NCBI RefSeq assembly: GCF_001968835.1
Contig: NZ_MRDE01000049.1
Location: 1-38,348, forward strand
Direction: 5' to 3'
Length of the DNA stretch: 38,348 bases
Origin: Tersicoccus phoenicis
GTDB taxonomy: Bacteria > Actinomycetota > Actinomycetes > Actinomycetales > Micrococcaceae
Made by a program: the position numbers and the translations under genes. This document shows positions 19,889 through 27,215 of the stretch, one piece after another (the stretch's first letter is position 1; the number at the start of each line of letters is the position of its first letter). The notes beneath the pieces were generated by a model, which had not been told where the DNA came from, searched no databases, and was given only the letters and a program-made list of their open reading frames with translations.

Positions 19889-20286
19889 TCGTTCTCGATG
19901 CTTCAGTCGCCGTCCTGTTGTTCGGTGACCCGATTCGGGACTCGCGTGTCACCGAAGCGATCGGAGTGCTGCGGAATGATCCGAACTGGTTGGTCCCAGA
20001 ACACTGGAGGATCGAGTTTCTCAGTACCGTCCGTGGGTTGGCGATCGGTGGAAAGATCGATCCCGTCGATGCCGACGAGGCAGTGCGATGGCTCTCGGCG
20101 GCGACCGTCGCGGTTGCGCCGACGGGTCCGCACGTGTCTCGAATCTGGGAACTGCGCGCCAACCTCTCGGCTTATGACGCCGGCTACGTCGCGGTTGCCG
20201 AGTCACACGACCTGACGCTGGTCACCGCCGATGTGCGGATCGTGAAAGCTGGCGTCGCCCGGTCTCCCGTTCGCGTGATCCGGTGA
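19885..20286 (+). CDS. VapC-family PIN-domain toxin
   Basis: A 133-residue PIN-domain ribonuclease. The acidic metal-binding residues are all placed as expected: Asp5 in MIVLDASVAV, Glu in WRIEFLSTV, Asp in AYDAGYVAVAE and Asp in VTADVRIV. VapC toxins cut specific tRNAs or rRNA; the target here is unknown. Start ATG 19885 lies in the antitoxin stop. Confidence 0.9.
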   Translation: MIVLDASVAVLLFGDPIRDSRVTEAIGVLRNDPNWLVPEHWRIEFLSTVRGLAIGGKIDPVDADEAVRWLSAATVAVAPTGPHVSRIWELRANLSAYDAGYVAVAESHDLTLVTADVRIVKAGVARSPVRVIR

Positions 20287-20353
20287 TGGCTCGGGGTTCC
20301 GCTTCGGTTGAAGGCGCTGGATCCGGGGTAGAAAGAGTTATACCATCGAGTCC

Positions 20354-20602
20354 ATGAAGACAGCGATCAGCCTCCCGGACCACGCTGCAGAGCGCTTCGA
20401 TCGCGTCGCACACAAGCACGGGATGACGCGGTCGGAGTTCTACCGGCGCGCTGCAGAGCAGTATGCGGACGAGTTGGCCGATGTAGATCTGACGGCGCAG
20501 ATCGACGACGCCATCGACGCCGTCGGGCAGCCCGGCGAGGAGTCCACCGAGCTGCGTCGCACCGCGAACGCTCGTCTGGCCGAGGTGTCGGACGAGTGGT
20601 GA
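20354..20602 (+). CDS. MazE-like ribbon-helix-helix antitoxin
   Basis: An 82-residue protein. MKTAISLPDHAAERFDRVAH and KHGMTRSEFYRRAAEQY form a ribbon-helix-helix domain; the acidic tail (VGQPGEESTELRRTANARLA) would bind the toxin. An AT-rich TTATACC (20338-20344) just upstream, in otherwise GC-rich DNA, is a candidate -10. It overlaps the MazF start by GTGA. Confidence 0.85.
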   Translation: MKTAISLPDHAAERFDRVAHKHGMTRSEFYRRAAEQYADELADVDLTAQIDDAIDAVGQPGEESTELRRTANARLAEVSDEW

Positions 20603-20940
20603 TCCGGCGCGGAGAGGTGTGCTGGGTCGACTTCGGTAAACCCAGCGGCAGTGCTCCCGCCAAGCGGCGACCGGCCGTCATCGTGCAGTCCGACCGCTAC
20701 AACTCGTCGCGAATATCCACGGTGGTCGTTCTGCCGATCACCTCCAACACTGCGCTGGCAAGGCACCCAGGCCACGTGTTCGTCCCAGCGCTGGTGTCCG
20801 GCTTGCCGAAGGACTCGGTCGTCAACGTCTCGCAGCCGATGACCGTCGACCGCTCCGACCTCGATGGCACTGGCGTAGAGCTGCCTGGCGGCCTGATGGA
20901 CGCCGTCGACGCGGGGCTCAGGCGGGTGGTGGACCTGTGA
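20599..20940 (+). CDS. MazF/PemK-family endoribonuclease toxin
   Basis: A protein of about 113 residues. IRRGEVCWVDFGKPSGSAPA, then KRRPAVIVQSDRYN and STVVVLPITSN are the hallmark MazF segments, including the conserved RPAVIVQ strand. GTG 20599 (overlapping the antitoxin TGA) is the likelier start; GTG 20596 is one codon earlier. Its last 23 bases overlap the 3' end of the convergent vapC at 20918-20940, so both toxin transcripts are antisense to one another there. Confidence 0.88.
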   Translation: MIRRGEVCWVDFGKPSGSAPAKRRPAVIVQSDRYNSSRISTVVVLPITSNTALARHPGHVFVPALVSGLPKDSVVNVSQPMTVDRSDLDGTGVELPGGLMDAVDAGLRRVVDL

Positions 20941-21334
20941 CGGCGACCGGATCCGTCACGGCCAGGCCCAGGTGCTCGGCGGCGGCCTTCATCGTCGAGT
21001 CGTGCGTCGCCACGGTGACCGGCTCCCCGATCAGGAGCGCCGTCGCCAGGTGCAGGGCGTCGAGGGTCTTCACGTGCCGCTCGATGGATTCGGCGACGGT
21101 GTACGTCTCCCGGCTGATCTCCAGCATGCCGACGCGGTCGAGCAGCGGCGTCCCGTCGACGAGCGGCCTGCCGTCACGCCGCAGCACTCGGATCACCTCG
21201 GCACGCAGGAGACGGGACGAGACGAAGGCTATCGTCTCCAGCGACATCCAGGCCTGCAGTCGTTCGCGCTCCGGGACGTCCACGATCGTGCGGAGAGCCA
21301 CCGAGGAGTCGAGATAGACGACGCGTGACGACAC
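20918..21334 (-). CDS. VapC-family PIN-domain toxin (second)
   Basis: A 138-residue PIN-domain protein. Asp in VVYLDSSVALRTIV, Glu in LLRAEVIRVLRR, Asp in LDALHLATALL and Asp in VATHDSTMKAA give the metal site. GTG at 21334 lies three bases after the antitoxin stop. It is unrelated in detail to the VapC at 19885. Confidence 0.88.
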   Translation of the reverse strand: MSSRVVYLDSSVALRTIVDVPERERLQAWMSLETIAFVSSRLLRAEVIRVLRRDGRPLVDGTPLLDRVGMLEISRETYTVAESIERHVKTLDALHLATALLIGEPVTVATHDSTMKAAAEHLGLAVTDPVAVTGPPPA

Positions 21335-21337
21335 GGC

Positions 21338-21664
21338 TCAGTGGTCCCCGCGCATCTCGTCGAGCAGAGTGTCGGCCTCGGCCGTCGTGTAGGTCGGGCC
21401 GCCGGGGTGACGGGGCCACGGCGCAGGCTCCCCGGCCGGAGGGGTGTACCGTCCCTCGCGCTGCAGCCGCTCCAGGGCGGTGTCCCGGTCTCCGAACGTG
21501 CTCACCCGCCAACGCGGCTTCCCTCGCTCTGTCACCACGACATCGTCAGCATCCGTGACCTGGTCCAGGACCGCGGCAGTGTGCTGAGGTCGCGCTTCGA
21601 CACCGTCCGCATGCTCCAAGTGTAGTACCTCTGTCAGACATCGAAGCGAGGACTGACCGGTCAT
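21338..21664 (-). CDS. Phd/YefM-family antitoxin
   Basis: The part EARPQHTAAVLDQVTDADDV, then VVTERGKPRWRVSTFG, is the Phd/YefM DNA-binding fold; the tail ending EADTLLDEMRGDH is acidic, as expected for the toxin-binding part. The start is uncertain. ATG 21664 gives 108 residues, longer than usual; TTG 21619, with AGAGGT seven bases upstream, gives 93, the normal family size. It precedes the second vapC with a 3-bp gap. Confidence 0.75.
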   Translation of the reverse strand: MTGQSSLRCLTEVLHLEHADGVEARPQHTAAVLDQVTDADDVVVTERGKPRWRVSTFGDRDTALERLQREGRYTPPAGEPAPWPRHPGGPTYTTAEADTLLDEMRGDH

Positions 21665-21793
21665 GGCGGCTCGCACGCTAGCCCGGACAACGGTCACGTT
21701 GTTCGGGCTCTGACGCTCTGGCCCGATCAGTGGCCGCCGTGTTCGAGCTCCCGTGCGAGCGGGAACGCGTGGGAAACAGGAGTGCCGCGTACC

Positions 21794-22186
21794 TCAGAAC
21801 GTCTCGCTCCGGCGCCAGGCCATCTCCTGGAGCTCGAGGGTGTTCCCGTCCGGGTCGGCGAAGCCGGCGTACCGGACCCCTCCGCCGACGTCCGTGACCG
21901 GCCCGACGTCCACGCCCCGTGCCACCAGCTCGGTCCGGGCGACGTCGACGTCCTCGACCACCAGGTGCAGGGCCCGCACCGATCCCGGCTCGCCGGCATA
22001 GGCCTCCAGCCCGGTGCCGAAGCCGACCGAGCAGCCCGAACCCGGTGGCGTCACCTGCACGACGCGGACGCCGCCCGCGGGTGTCACGTCCACGTCGAGA
22101 TGGAAGCCCAGCTTCTCGACGTAGAACGCCTTGGCGCGGTCCACGTCGGCCACGGGCAGCGGTACGAGTTCGAGCTTCATGTCCAC
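21794..22186 (-). CDS. VOC-superfamily (glyoxalase-like) protein
   Basis: A 130-residue single-module vicinal oxygen chelate protein. LVPLPVADVDRAKAFYVEKL, GFHLDVDV, VRALHLVVEDVDVARTELVA and YAGFADPDGNTLELQEM are the paired beta-alpha-beta-beta-beta units with candidate metal ligands His and Glu. GTG 22186 has AGGAG six bases upstream; ATG 22180 is two codons on. Function cannot be narrowed. Confidence 0.85.
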   Translation of the reverse strand: MDMKLELVPLPVADVDRAKAFYVEKLGFHLDVDVTPAGGVRVVQVTPPGSGCSVGFGTGLEAYAGEPGSVRALHLVVEDVDVARTELVARGVDVGPVTDVGGGVRYAGFADPDGNTLELQEMAWRRSETF

Positions 22187-22273
22187 GGCAGTCTCCTGTC
22201 GGAAGGGGTGGTCACCCCGGAGCCTGAACGACGATCTAAACGCTGTCGACATGGCGTGCACGGGCCGTACCGG

Positions 22274-22921
22274 TCAGGCCGGTGGGACGCCGTAGATGGC
22301 GGTGTGCCAGAGATGCAGCAGTGTGGGCACGACGGCGTCGCGGGCCACCGTCGCGGGCTCACCGGCCAGGTCCGCCTGGATCACCCGCTCATTGAGCAGC
22401 AGCAGCGCCGTCGCGAGGTCACGGGCGGGGATCCCGGCCGGCGCACTGCCGTGCCCGCGTTCCGCCTCGATCGCCCGCGCGGTGTTGTCCACCCAGTACT
22501 CCTGCACGCCGGCCCACACCGCGGACAGGCGCGGCGAGGTGTGGCGCGCCTCGATCAGGGTCGTCGTCAGCCGGCGGTGAGCGCCGAAGACGTCGTGGTA
22601 GCCCTGAATCACGCCGCGCCACCGCTGTGCCTGATCCGCCGGCGACCCGGCGAACAGGCGCCCGACCGTGGCCTCCGCCTCGTCCACCACGTTCTCGACG
22701 AGGGCGATCAGCACGTCCTCCTTCGAGCCGAAGTAGAAGTAGAACGACGGCCGGGAGATGCCGGCCCCGGCGGCGAGCTCGCCGATGGAGATGTCCCGCA
22801 ACGGCCGATCCGCCAGCAGCCGCTCGGCGGTGGCCAGGATCGCGCTTTCCCGCGCGTCCCCGTGCGGCCGGGATCGACGGCGTCGGCCGACCGGCAGGTC
22901 GGTGGGGGAGGCGGCGGTCAC
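22274..22921 (-). CDS. ethR: TetR-family repressor, EthR homologue
   Basis: A 215-residue TetR regulator very close in layout to mycobacterial EthR: GRRRRSRPHGDARESAILAT, LLADRPLRDISIGELAAGAG, ISRPSFYFYFGSKEDVLIAL (helix-turn-helix, about 44-70) and the C-terminal LATALLLLNERVIQADLAGE. EthR represses the divergent monooxygenase gene ethA; the same pair is divergent here. GTG start at 22921. The intergenic region holds a sequence resembling the promoter-proximal part of the EthR operator (23150-23174) and a 71-bp element. Confidence 0.85.
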   Translation of the reverse strand: MTAASPTDLPVGRRRRSRPHGDARESAILATAERLLADRPLRDISIGELAAGAGISRPSFYFYFGSKEDVLIALVENVVDEAEATVGRLFAGSPADQAQRWRGVIQGYHDVFGAHRRLTTTLIEARHTSPRLSAVWAGVQEYWVDNTARAIEAERGHGSAPAGIPARDLATALLLLNERVIQADLAGEPATVARDAVVPTLLHLWHTAIYGVPPA

Positions 22922-23016
22922 CGGGTCAGTCTACGAGCCGGGCTCCGGCCGGCCCGTGAGGGCCGTCGATGCGCGGGCCGCCCCTTGGGGGCTGCGGCGA
23001 CGGCCGTGCACATCCG

Positions 23017-23087
23017 CTGAGTTCGCCGGCTTCTCTCGAACGGGTGGTGAACAGCACCGCCCGTTCGTGGCGAACCGGCGAACTCAG
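23017..23087 (+). repeat. 71-bp palindromic element, copy E (between ethR and ethA)
   Basis: It begins CTGAGTTCGCCGG and ends CCGGCGAACTCAG (13-bp perfect inverted repeat), 71 bases in all. The inner part is CGAACGGG-T-GGTG-AACAG-CACC-G-CCCGTTCG. It aligns without gaps to copies C and D, but the central GCTC/GAGC stem is replaced by GGTG/CACC, keeping the pairing. Confidence 0.9.
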
Positions 23088-23098
23088 CACGGATGAAG

Positions 23099-23121
23099 CG
23101 CCCGTTCGTGGCGAACCGGCG
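23099..23121 (+). repeat. Extra copy of the right arm of element E
   Basis: CGCCCGTTCGTGGCGAACCG plus GCG at 23099-23121 is an exact 23-bp repeat of 23058-23080 in copy E, placed 12 bases beyond its end. The outermost AACTCAG is not duplicated. Confidence 0.9.
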
Positions 23122-23149
23122 CACATCAGCAGCAGCGGCCCTCTACCGA

Positions 23150-23174
23150 CTCTCGACAGGGTGTTGATAGCGTG
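23150..23174 (+). promoter_or_regulatory. Partial EthR-operator-like site upstream of ethA
   Basis: TCTCGACAGGGTGTTGATAG then CGTGG stands five bases before the ethA ATG. From memory, the promoter-proximal part of the M. tuberculosis EthR operator reads CTCGACA, four to five bases, GTTGATAGCGTGG, so spacing and bases are nearly identical. The distal part of that operator is not seen; upstream lie the arm repeat and element E. GATAG may also serve as the -10. This is a comparison from memory, not a search. Confidence 0.55.
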
Positions 23175-23179
23175 GCCGG

Positions 23180-24847
23180 ATGACGACGACGTCCCCCCGC
23201 ACCACTCCCGCCAGCCCGACGCCGTCGGGCGCGCCGAGCACGGTGGACCAACAGGTCGACGAACAGGTCGGCGAAACCCGACACAGCACCGAGCACGTGG
23301 ACCTGTTGATCATCGGCGCCGGTCTGTCCGGTATCGGGGCGGCCGTGACCCTGGGGGAGCGGTTCCCCGACCGGTCGATGGCGATCCTCGAAGCCCGCGA
23401 GCGGCTCGGCGGCACCTGGGACCTGTTCCGCTATCCGGGCGTGCGCTCCGACTCGGACATGCTCACGCTCGGCTACTCGTTCCGCCCGTGGACCGAGAGG
23501 AGCGCCCTGGCCTCGGGCCCGGAGATCCTGGACTACGTCCGGGACACCGCCCGCGAGCGCGGCGTGGACCGGCTGATCCGCTACCGGCACCGTGCCCTCG
23601 CAGCCGACTTCGACTCCGGCACCGGGCGGTGGACCGTCACGGTCGACCGCGACGGGCGGACCACGACGATGACCGCGGGATTCCTCTACGTCTGCGCCGG
23701 CTACTACCGCTACGACGCCGGGTACACCCCCGACTTCCCCGGCGTCGAGGACTTCACCGGCCACCTGGTGCACCCGCAGCAGTGGCCGGAGGACCTGGAC
23801 GTCGCGGGCCGCCGCATCGTCGTCATCGGCAGCGGCGCGACCGCGGTGACCCTCGTCCCGGCCCTGGCGCAGTTGGGTGCGCACGTGACGATGCTGCAGC
23901 GCACTCCCACCTGGATCTTCAGTCTGCCCTCGACGGACCGGACCGCGATCAAGCTCCGCCGACGCCTGCCCGGGCCGGTCGTCGAGCCGGTGCTGCGCTG
24001 GCGCAACGTCCTGATCCAGATGGCCAGTTACCAGCTCAGCCGCCGTCGCCCGGAGCTGATGAAGAGCAAGTTGCTGACCGCGCTCACCCGCAAGCTGCCG
24101 CAGGACTACGACGTGAACACCCACTTCCTGCCCCCGTACAACCCGTGGGACCAGCGGCTGTGCGCGGTGCCCGACGGCGACCTGTTCCGCACCATCCGGG
24201 ACGGGAAGGCCGAGGTCGTCACCGACACCATCGACCGGTTCACCGCCGACGGCGTGCACCTGGCGTCGGGCCGGACCCTGCCGGCGGACCTTATCGTGAC
24301 CGCGACCGGATTGCGGCTGCAGCTGCTCGGCGGCATGCGGCTGGCCGTCGACGGGGAGGTGGTCGACCCGGCGGAGCGGCTGACCTACCAGGGGGCGATG
24401 CTCGACGGCGTGCCGAACCTGGCGCTGGCCATCGGGTACACGAACGCGTCCTGGACGTTGAAGATCGACCTGGTCAACCGCTTCCTCGTCCGGGTGCTGA
24501 CCCGGATGCAGCGGCGGGGCGCGGACGTCGTGACGGCCGTCGCGCCGGACGTGCCGGCCGGGGAGCGGCGGCCGCTGCTGGACCTGAACTCCGGGTACAT
24601 CAACCGCAGCCTCGATGTCCTGCCCCGGCAGGGCCCCCGCGCGCCGTGGCGGATCAACCAGAACTACCTGCTGGACCTGGCGATGTTCCGCTGGGGCCGG
24701 ATCGCCGGCCGCGGTCTGCGGTTCAGCCGGTCCCCGGGCATCCCGAGCCGGCATCCCGGCACGGATCGGGCGGCTGGGCCCGCGACGGAAGGCGGCGGGC
24801 CCGCGCGTGACACCACGCCGGCCGCGAGTGAGAAAGTGGTCGCATGA
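23180..24847 (+). CDS. ethA: EthA-like FAD-dependent Baeyer-Villiger monooxygenase
   Basis: A 555-residue flavoprotein. The first Rossmann motif GAGLSGIGAA is near residues 46-55, then GTWDLFRYPGVRSDSDM, the Baeyer-Villiger fingerprint region FTGHLVHPQQWPEDL, the second Rossmann motif VVIGSGATAVTLVPAL and YNPWDQRLCAVPDGDLFR, all as in mycobacterial EthA. It would insert oxygen into ketones to give esters, or oxidise sulfur compounds such as thioamides, using NADPH. It is about 65 residues longer than EthA: 38 Thr/Pro/Ser-rich residues precede the first strand and the C-terminus carries a further disordered tail. It overlaps the hydrolase gene by ATGA. Confidence 0.9.
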   Translation: MTTTSPRTTPASPTPSGAPSTVDQQVDEQVGETRHSTEHVDLLIIGAGLSGIGAAVTLGERFPDRSMAILEARERLGGTWDLFRYPGVRSDSDMLTLGYSFRPWTERSALASGPEILDYVRDTARERGVDRLIRYRHRALAADFDSGTGRWTVTVDRDGRTTTMTAGFLYVCAGYYRYDAGYTPDFPGVEDFTGHLVHPQQWPEDLDVAGRRIVVIGSGATAVTLVPALAQLGAHVTMLQRTPTWIFSLPSTDRTAIKLRRRLPGPVVEPVLRWRNVLIQMASYQLSRRRPELMKSKLLTALTRKLPQDYDVNTHFLPPYNPWDQRLCAVPDGDLFRTIRDGKAEVVTDTIDRFTADGVHLASGRTLPADLIVTATGLRLQLLGGMRLAVDGEVVDPAERLTYQGAMLDGVPNLALAIGYTNASWTLKIDLVNRFLVRVLTRMQRRGADVVTAVAPDVPAGERRPLLDLNSGYINRSLDVLPRQGPRAPWRINQNYLLDLAMFRWGRIAGRGLRFSRSPGIPSRHPGTDRAAGPATEGGGPARDTTPAASEKVVA

Positions 24848-25788
24848 TGGGAAGAATGACGGTCGACGGCGCGGACCTGCGCTACCGGACGACCGGTGAC
24901 GGGCCCGACGTCGTGCTCCTGCACGGCATCGCCCGCAGTCTGGAGGACTGGGACGAGCAGCACGAACTGCTCTCGACGCGGTTCCGCGTCACGAGTGTCG
25001 ACCTGCCCGGTTTCGGCGAGTCCGGGCCCCCGACGGCGCCCAACACCATGGAGACGATGGCGCGCGCCGTGCTCGGGCTGATGACGGCGCTGGGCATCGG
25101 ACGGGCGCACGTGGTGGGCAACTCGATGGGTGGAGCGGTCGCCATGCAGGTCGCCGCCCTGGCCCCGGAGCGGGTGCGCACCCTGGTGCTTGCCTCCAGC
25201 GCGGGCTTCGGGCGCACCGTTGCTCCCGCCCTGCGGCTGCTCGCGATCCGGCCGCTGGGGCGCTGGTTGCTCAGCCGCCCGACGACCAAGGCGATCTACA
25301 ACGCCGAGCGCGGGCTCTACGTCAGTCGCGAGCTGGTGACGCCCGAGCGGCTCGATCGCGGCATGCGGTTCGCCAAGCGTGAGCACGGCGCCGAGGTGAT
25401 GCTCAAGACCCTGGGCGGAATGGGCAACCTGTGGGGTGTCCGTGCCCGATGGCGCCGGCGTTTGCTCGCCCGGATGGTGGAGCTCGACATCCCCACTTTC
25501 GTGCTGTGGGGGCAGAAGGACCTGATCCTGCCGTTCGCCCACTTCGAGGCGGTCGCCACCGCGCTGCCGCACGCCCGGCTGCACGTGTTCCCGGACACCG
25601 GACACCTGCCGCAGGTCGAGCGGGCCGATGAGTTCGCGCGACTGGTGCAGGCGTTCTGGGCCGACCACGACGACGACGCCCGACCGAGTGGCCACGTCGA
25701 CCACGACCTCACCGAATCGGGGGGCCATGCCGACCACAACCTCGCCGAGCACGCCGCCTCCCACCACAAGAGGACCAGCGACCGATGA
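24844..25788 (+). CDS. Alpha/beta-hydrolase with a His/Asp-rich tail
   Basis: A 314-residue alpha/beta hydrolase. VVLLHGIARSLEDWDEQ carries the oxyanion HG, VVGNSMGGAVAMQ the nucleophile (Ser94), LWGQKDLILP the acid, and FPDTGHLPQVE the catalytic His. About 40 residues after the domain form a tail rich in His and Asp, containing a near-repeat GHVDHDLTE/GHADHNLAE. Overlaps of 4 bp with ethA upstream and the reductase downstream suggest a three-gene operon; an esterase after a Baeyer-Villiger enzyme would split the ester it makes. Confidence 0.88.
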   Translation: MMGRMTVDGADLRYRTTGDGPDVVLLHGIARSLEDWDEQHELLSTRFRVTSVDLPGFGESGPPTAPNTMETMARAVLGLMTALGIGRAHVVGNSMGGAVAMQVAALAPERVRTLVLASSAGFGRTVAPALRLLAIRPLGRWLLSRPTTKAIYNAERGLYVSRELVTPERLDRGMRFAKREHGAEVMLKTLGGMGNLWGVRARWRRRLLARMVELDIPTFVLWGQKDLILPFAHFEAVATALPHARLHVFPDTGHLPQVERADEFARLVQAFWADHDDDARPSGHVDHDLTESGGHADHNLAEHAASHHKRTSDR

Positions 25789-27155
25789 CCGCGCACCAGC
25801 CCGACCACCAGGCCGACCGGCAGGGGCGCCAGCCCGAGGACCGCGAGTTCGACATCGTCCTGTTCGGAGCCACCGGCTTCGTCGGACGGCTGACCGCCGC
25901 GTACCTGGCCACCCAGGCCGGCACCGCCCAGACCGGTGCGGCGCAGACTGGCACCACCCAGAGCGGTGCCACCCAGACCGGTGCGGTCGAGCCCGGTCCC
26001 GTCCTGCGGATCGGCCTGGCGGGGCGCAATCAGAAGAAGCTGGAAGAGGTGCGTGCCGGTCTGCCGGCCGCGGCGGCCGACTGGCCGATCGTCGTCGTCG
26101 ACGCCGGGGACGAACCGGGTCTGCGGGCGATGGCCGAGCGGACTCGCGTGGTCGTCTCCACCGTCGGCCCTTATGCGAAGCACGGGCTGCCGTTGGTGCG
26201 CGCCTGTGCCGAGGCGGGCACGGACTACGCCGACCTGACCGGTGAAGTGTTGTTCGTCCGGCGCAGCATTGACGCGGCCGATGAGACGGCCCGGCGTACC
26301 GGCGCGCGGATCGTCCACTCCTGCGGGTTCGACTCCATCCCGTCGGACCTGGCCGTCGCCCGGGCCGCCGCTCACGCTCGCGACCACGGGGCGGGGGAGC
26401 TGACCGACGTGACGACCCACGTGCGCCGGATGCGCGGGGGAGCCAGCGGCGGCACCGTCGCGTCCGCGCGGAACCAGTTCACCGAGGCGCGCGCCGACCG
26501 GTCCGCCGCCCGCACGATGCTCAACCCCCACGCCCTGGATCCGGCGCAGCCGAAGGGAACCAGCACCGCCCGGACCGATGCTGACCACGCGGACCGGCGC
26601 AGCAGCCGTTCCCGGTTCGGCGTCGAGGAGGACGGCGTCTGGTTCGGGCCGTTCTTCATGGCCAGTTACAACGAGCCGCTGGTGCGCCGCAGCAACGCCC
26701 TGACCGGCGGCGCCTACGGGAAGCGGTTCCGCTACCGGGAGGTGACCGACACCGGGCGCGGACCGCGGGGAGCGCTGCGGGCCCGAGCGCTGCGCCGGCT
26801 TCTGCCCCTCGGCTTCGCGGCCCTCTCCCTGCCGGCGCTCGACCGCGTGTGGGATCGGCTGCTGCCGGCCGCCGGTGAAGGACCGAGCGAGCAGGTCAGG
26901 GCGAACGGGCGGTTCCTCCTCGAGGCCGTCGCCGAGACCACCACCGGTAGGACGGTGCACTCGCGTGTCGGCGCGAAGCTCGATCCCGGTTACGACGGCA
27001 CCGCCGTCATGCTCGGGCAGACCGCCCTGGCGCTGGCCGCCGGTGAGGGCGACGCCGGGCACGGTGGGGTGCTCACCCCCGCGGTCGCGCTGGGGGAGAG
27101 TCTGGCGACCCGGCTGCAGGGCCAGGGCTTCGACGTCGCCGTGTGGATGGACTGA
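25785..27155 (+). CDS. Saccharopine-dehydrogenase-like (trans-acting enoyl reductase type) protein
   Basis: A 456-residue protein. After about 20 polar residues the Rossmann motif DIVLFGATGFVGRLTAAYLA appears, followed by VVVSTVGPYAKHGLPLVRAC, TDYADLTGEVLFVRRSID and IVHSCGFDSIPSDLAV, diagnostic of the saccharopine-dehydrogenase NADP-binding family. Some mycobacterial members are trans-acting enoyl reductases in phthiocerol/phenolic lipid synthesis, others are uncharacterised. A five-residue repeat (GTAQT GAAQT GTTQS GATQT) interrupts the first two strands. Last gene of the ethA operon. Confidence 0.82.
   Translation: MTAHQPDHQADRQGRQPEDREFDIVLFGATGFVGRLTAAYLATQAGTAQTGAAQTGTTQSGATQTGAVEPGPVLRIGLAGRNQKKLEEVRAGLPAAAADWPIVVVDAGDEPGLRAMAERTRVVVSTVGPYAKHGLPLVRACAEAGTDYADLTGEVLFVRRSIDAADETARRTGARIVHSCGFDSIPSDLAVARAAAHARDHGAGELTDVTTHVRRMRGGASGGTVASARNQFTEARADRSAARTMLNPHALDPAQPKGTSTARTDADHADRRSSRSRFGVEEDGVWFGPFFMASYNEPLVRRSNALTGGAYGKRFRYREVTDTGRGPRGALRARALRRLLPLGFAALSLPALDRVWDRLLPAAGEGPSEQVRANGRFLLEAVAETTTGRTVHSRVGAKLDPGYDGTAVMLGQTALALAAGEGDAGHGGVLTPAVALGESLATRLQGQGFDVAVWMD
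25920..25994 (+). repeat. Five in-frame 15-bp repeats
   Basis: Five 15-base units of the form GG(C/T)-GC/AC-C-N-CAG-A(C/G)(C/T) encode GTAQT, GAAQT, GTTQS, GATQT and GAVEP. They sit between AYLATQA and GPVLRIGLAGRN, where relatives normally have a short loop. The units differ at third and some first positions, so the array is not recent. Confidence 0.85.
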
Positions 27156-27172
27156 CGCGGTCATTCCCACCC

Positions 27173-27198
27173 CGACGACGGCGGCCCTGCCGTCGGCG
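27173..27198. terminator. Hairpin between convergent genes
   Basis: CGACGACGGC, loop GGCCCT, GCCGTCGGCG: a 10-bp stem with one mismatch, in the 60-bp gap between the convergent reductase and RelA/SpoT-domain genes. There is no T-run, so it would be a GC-rich, possibly bidirectional, terminator of the actinobacterial type. Confidence 0.5.
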
Positions 27199-27215
27199 TC
27201 GCGCGCCGGTCGTCG

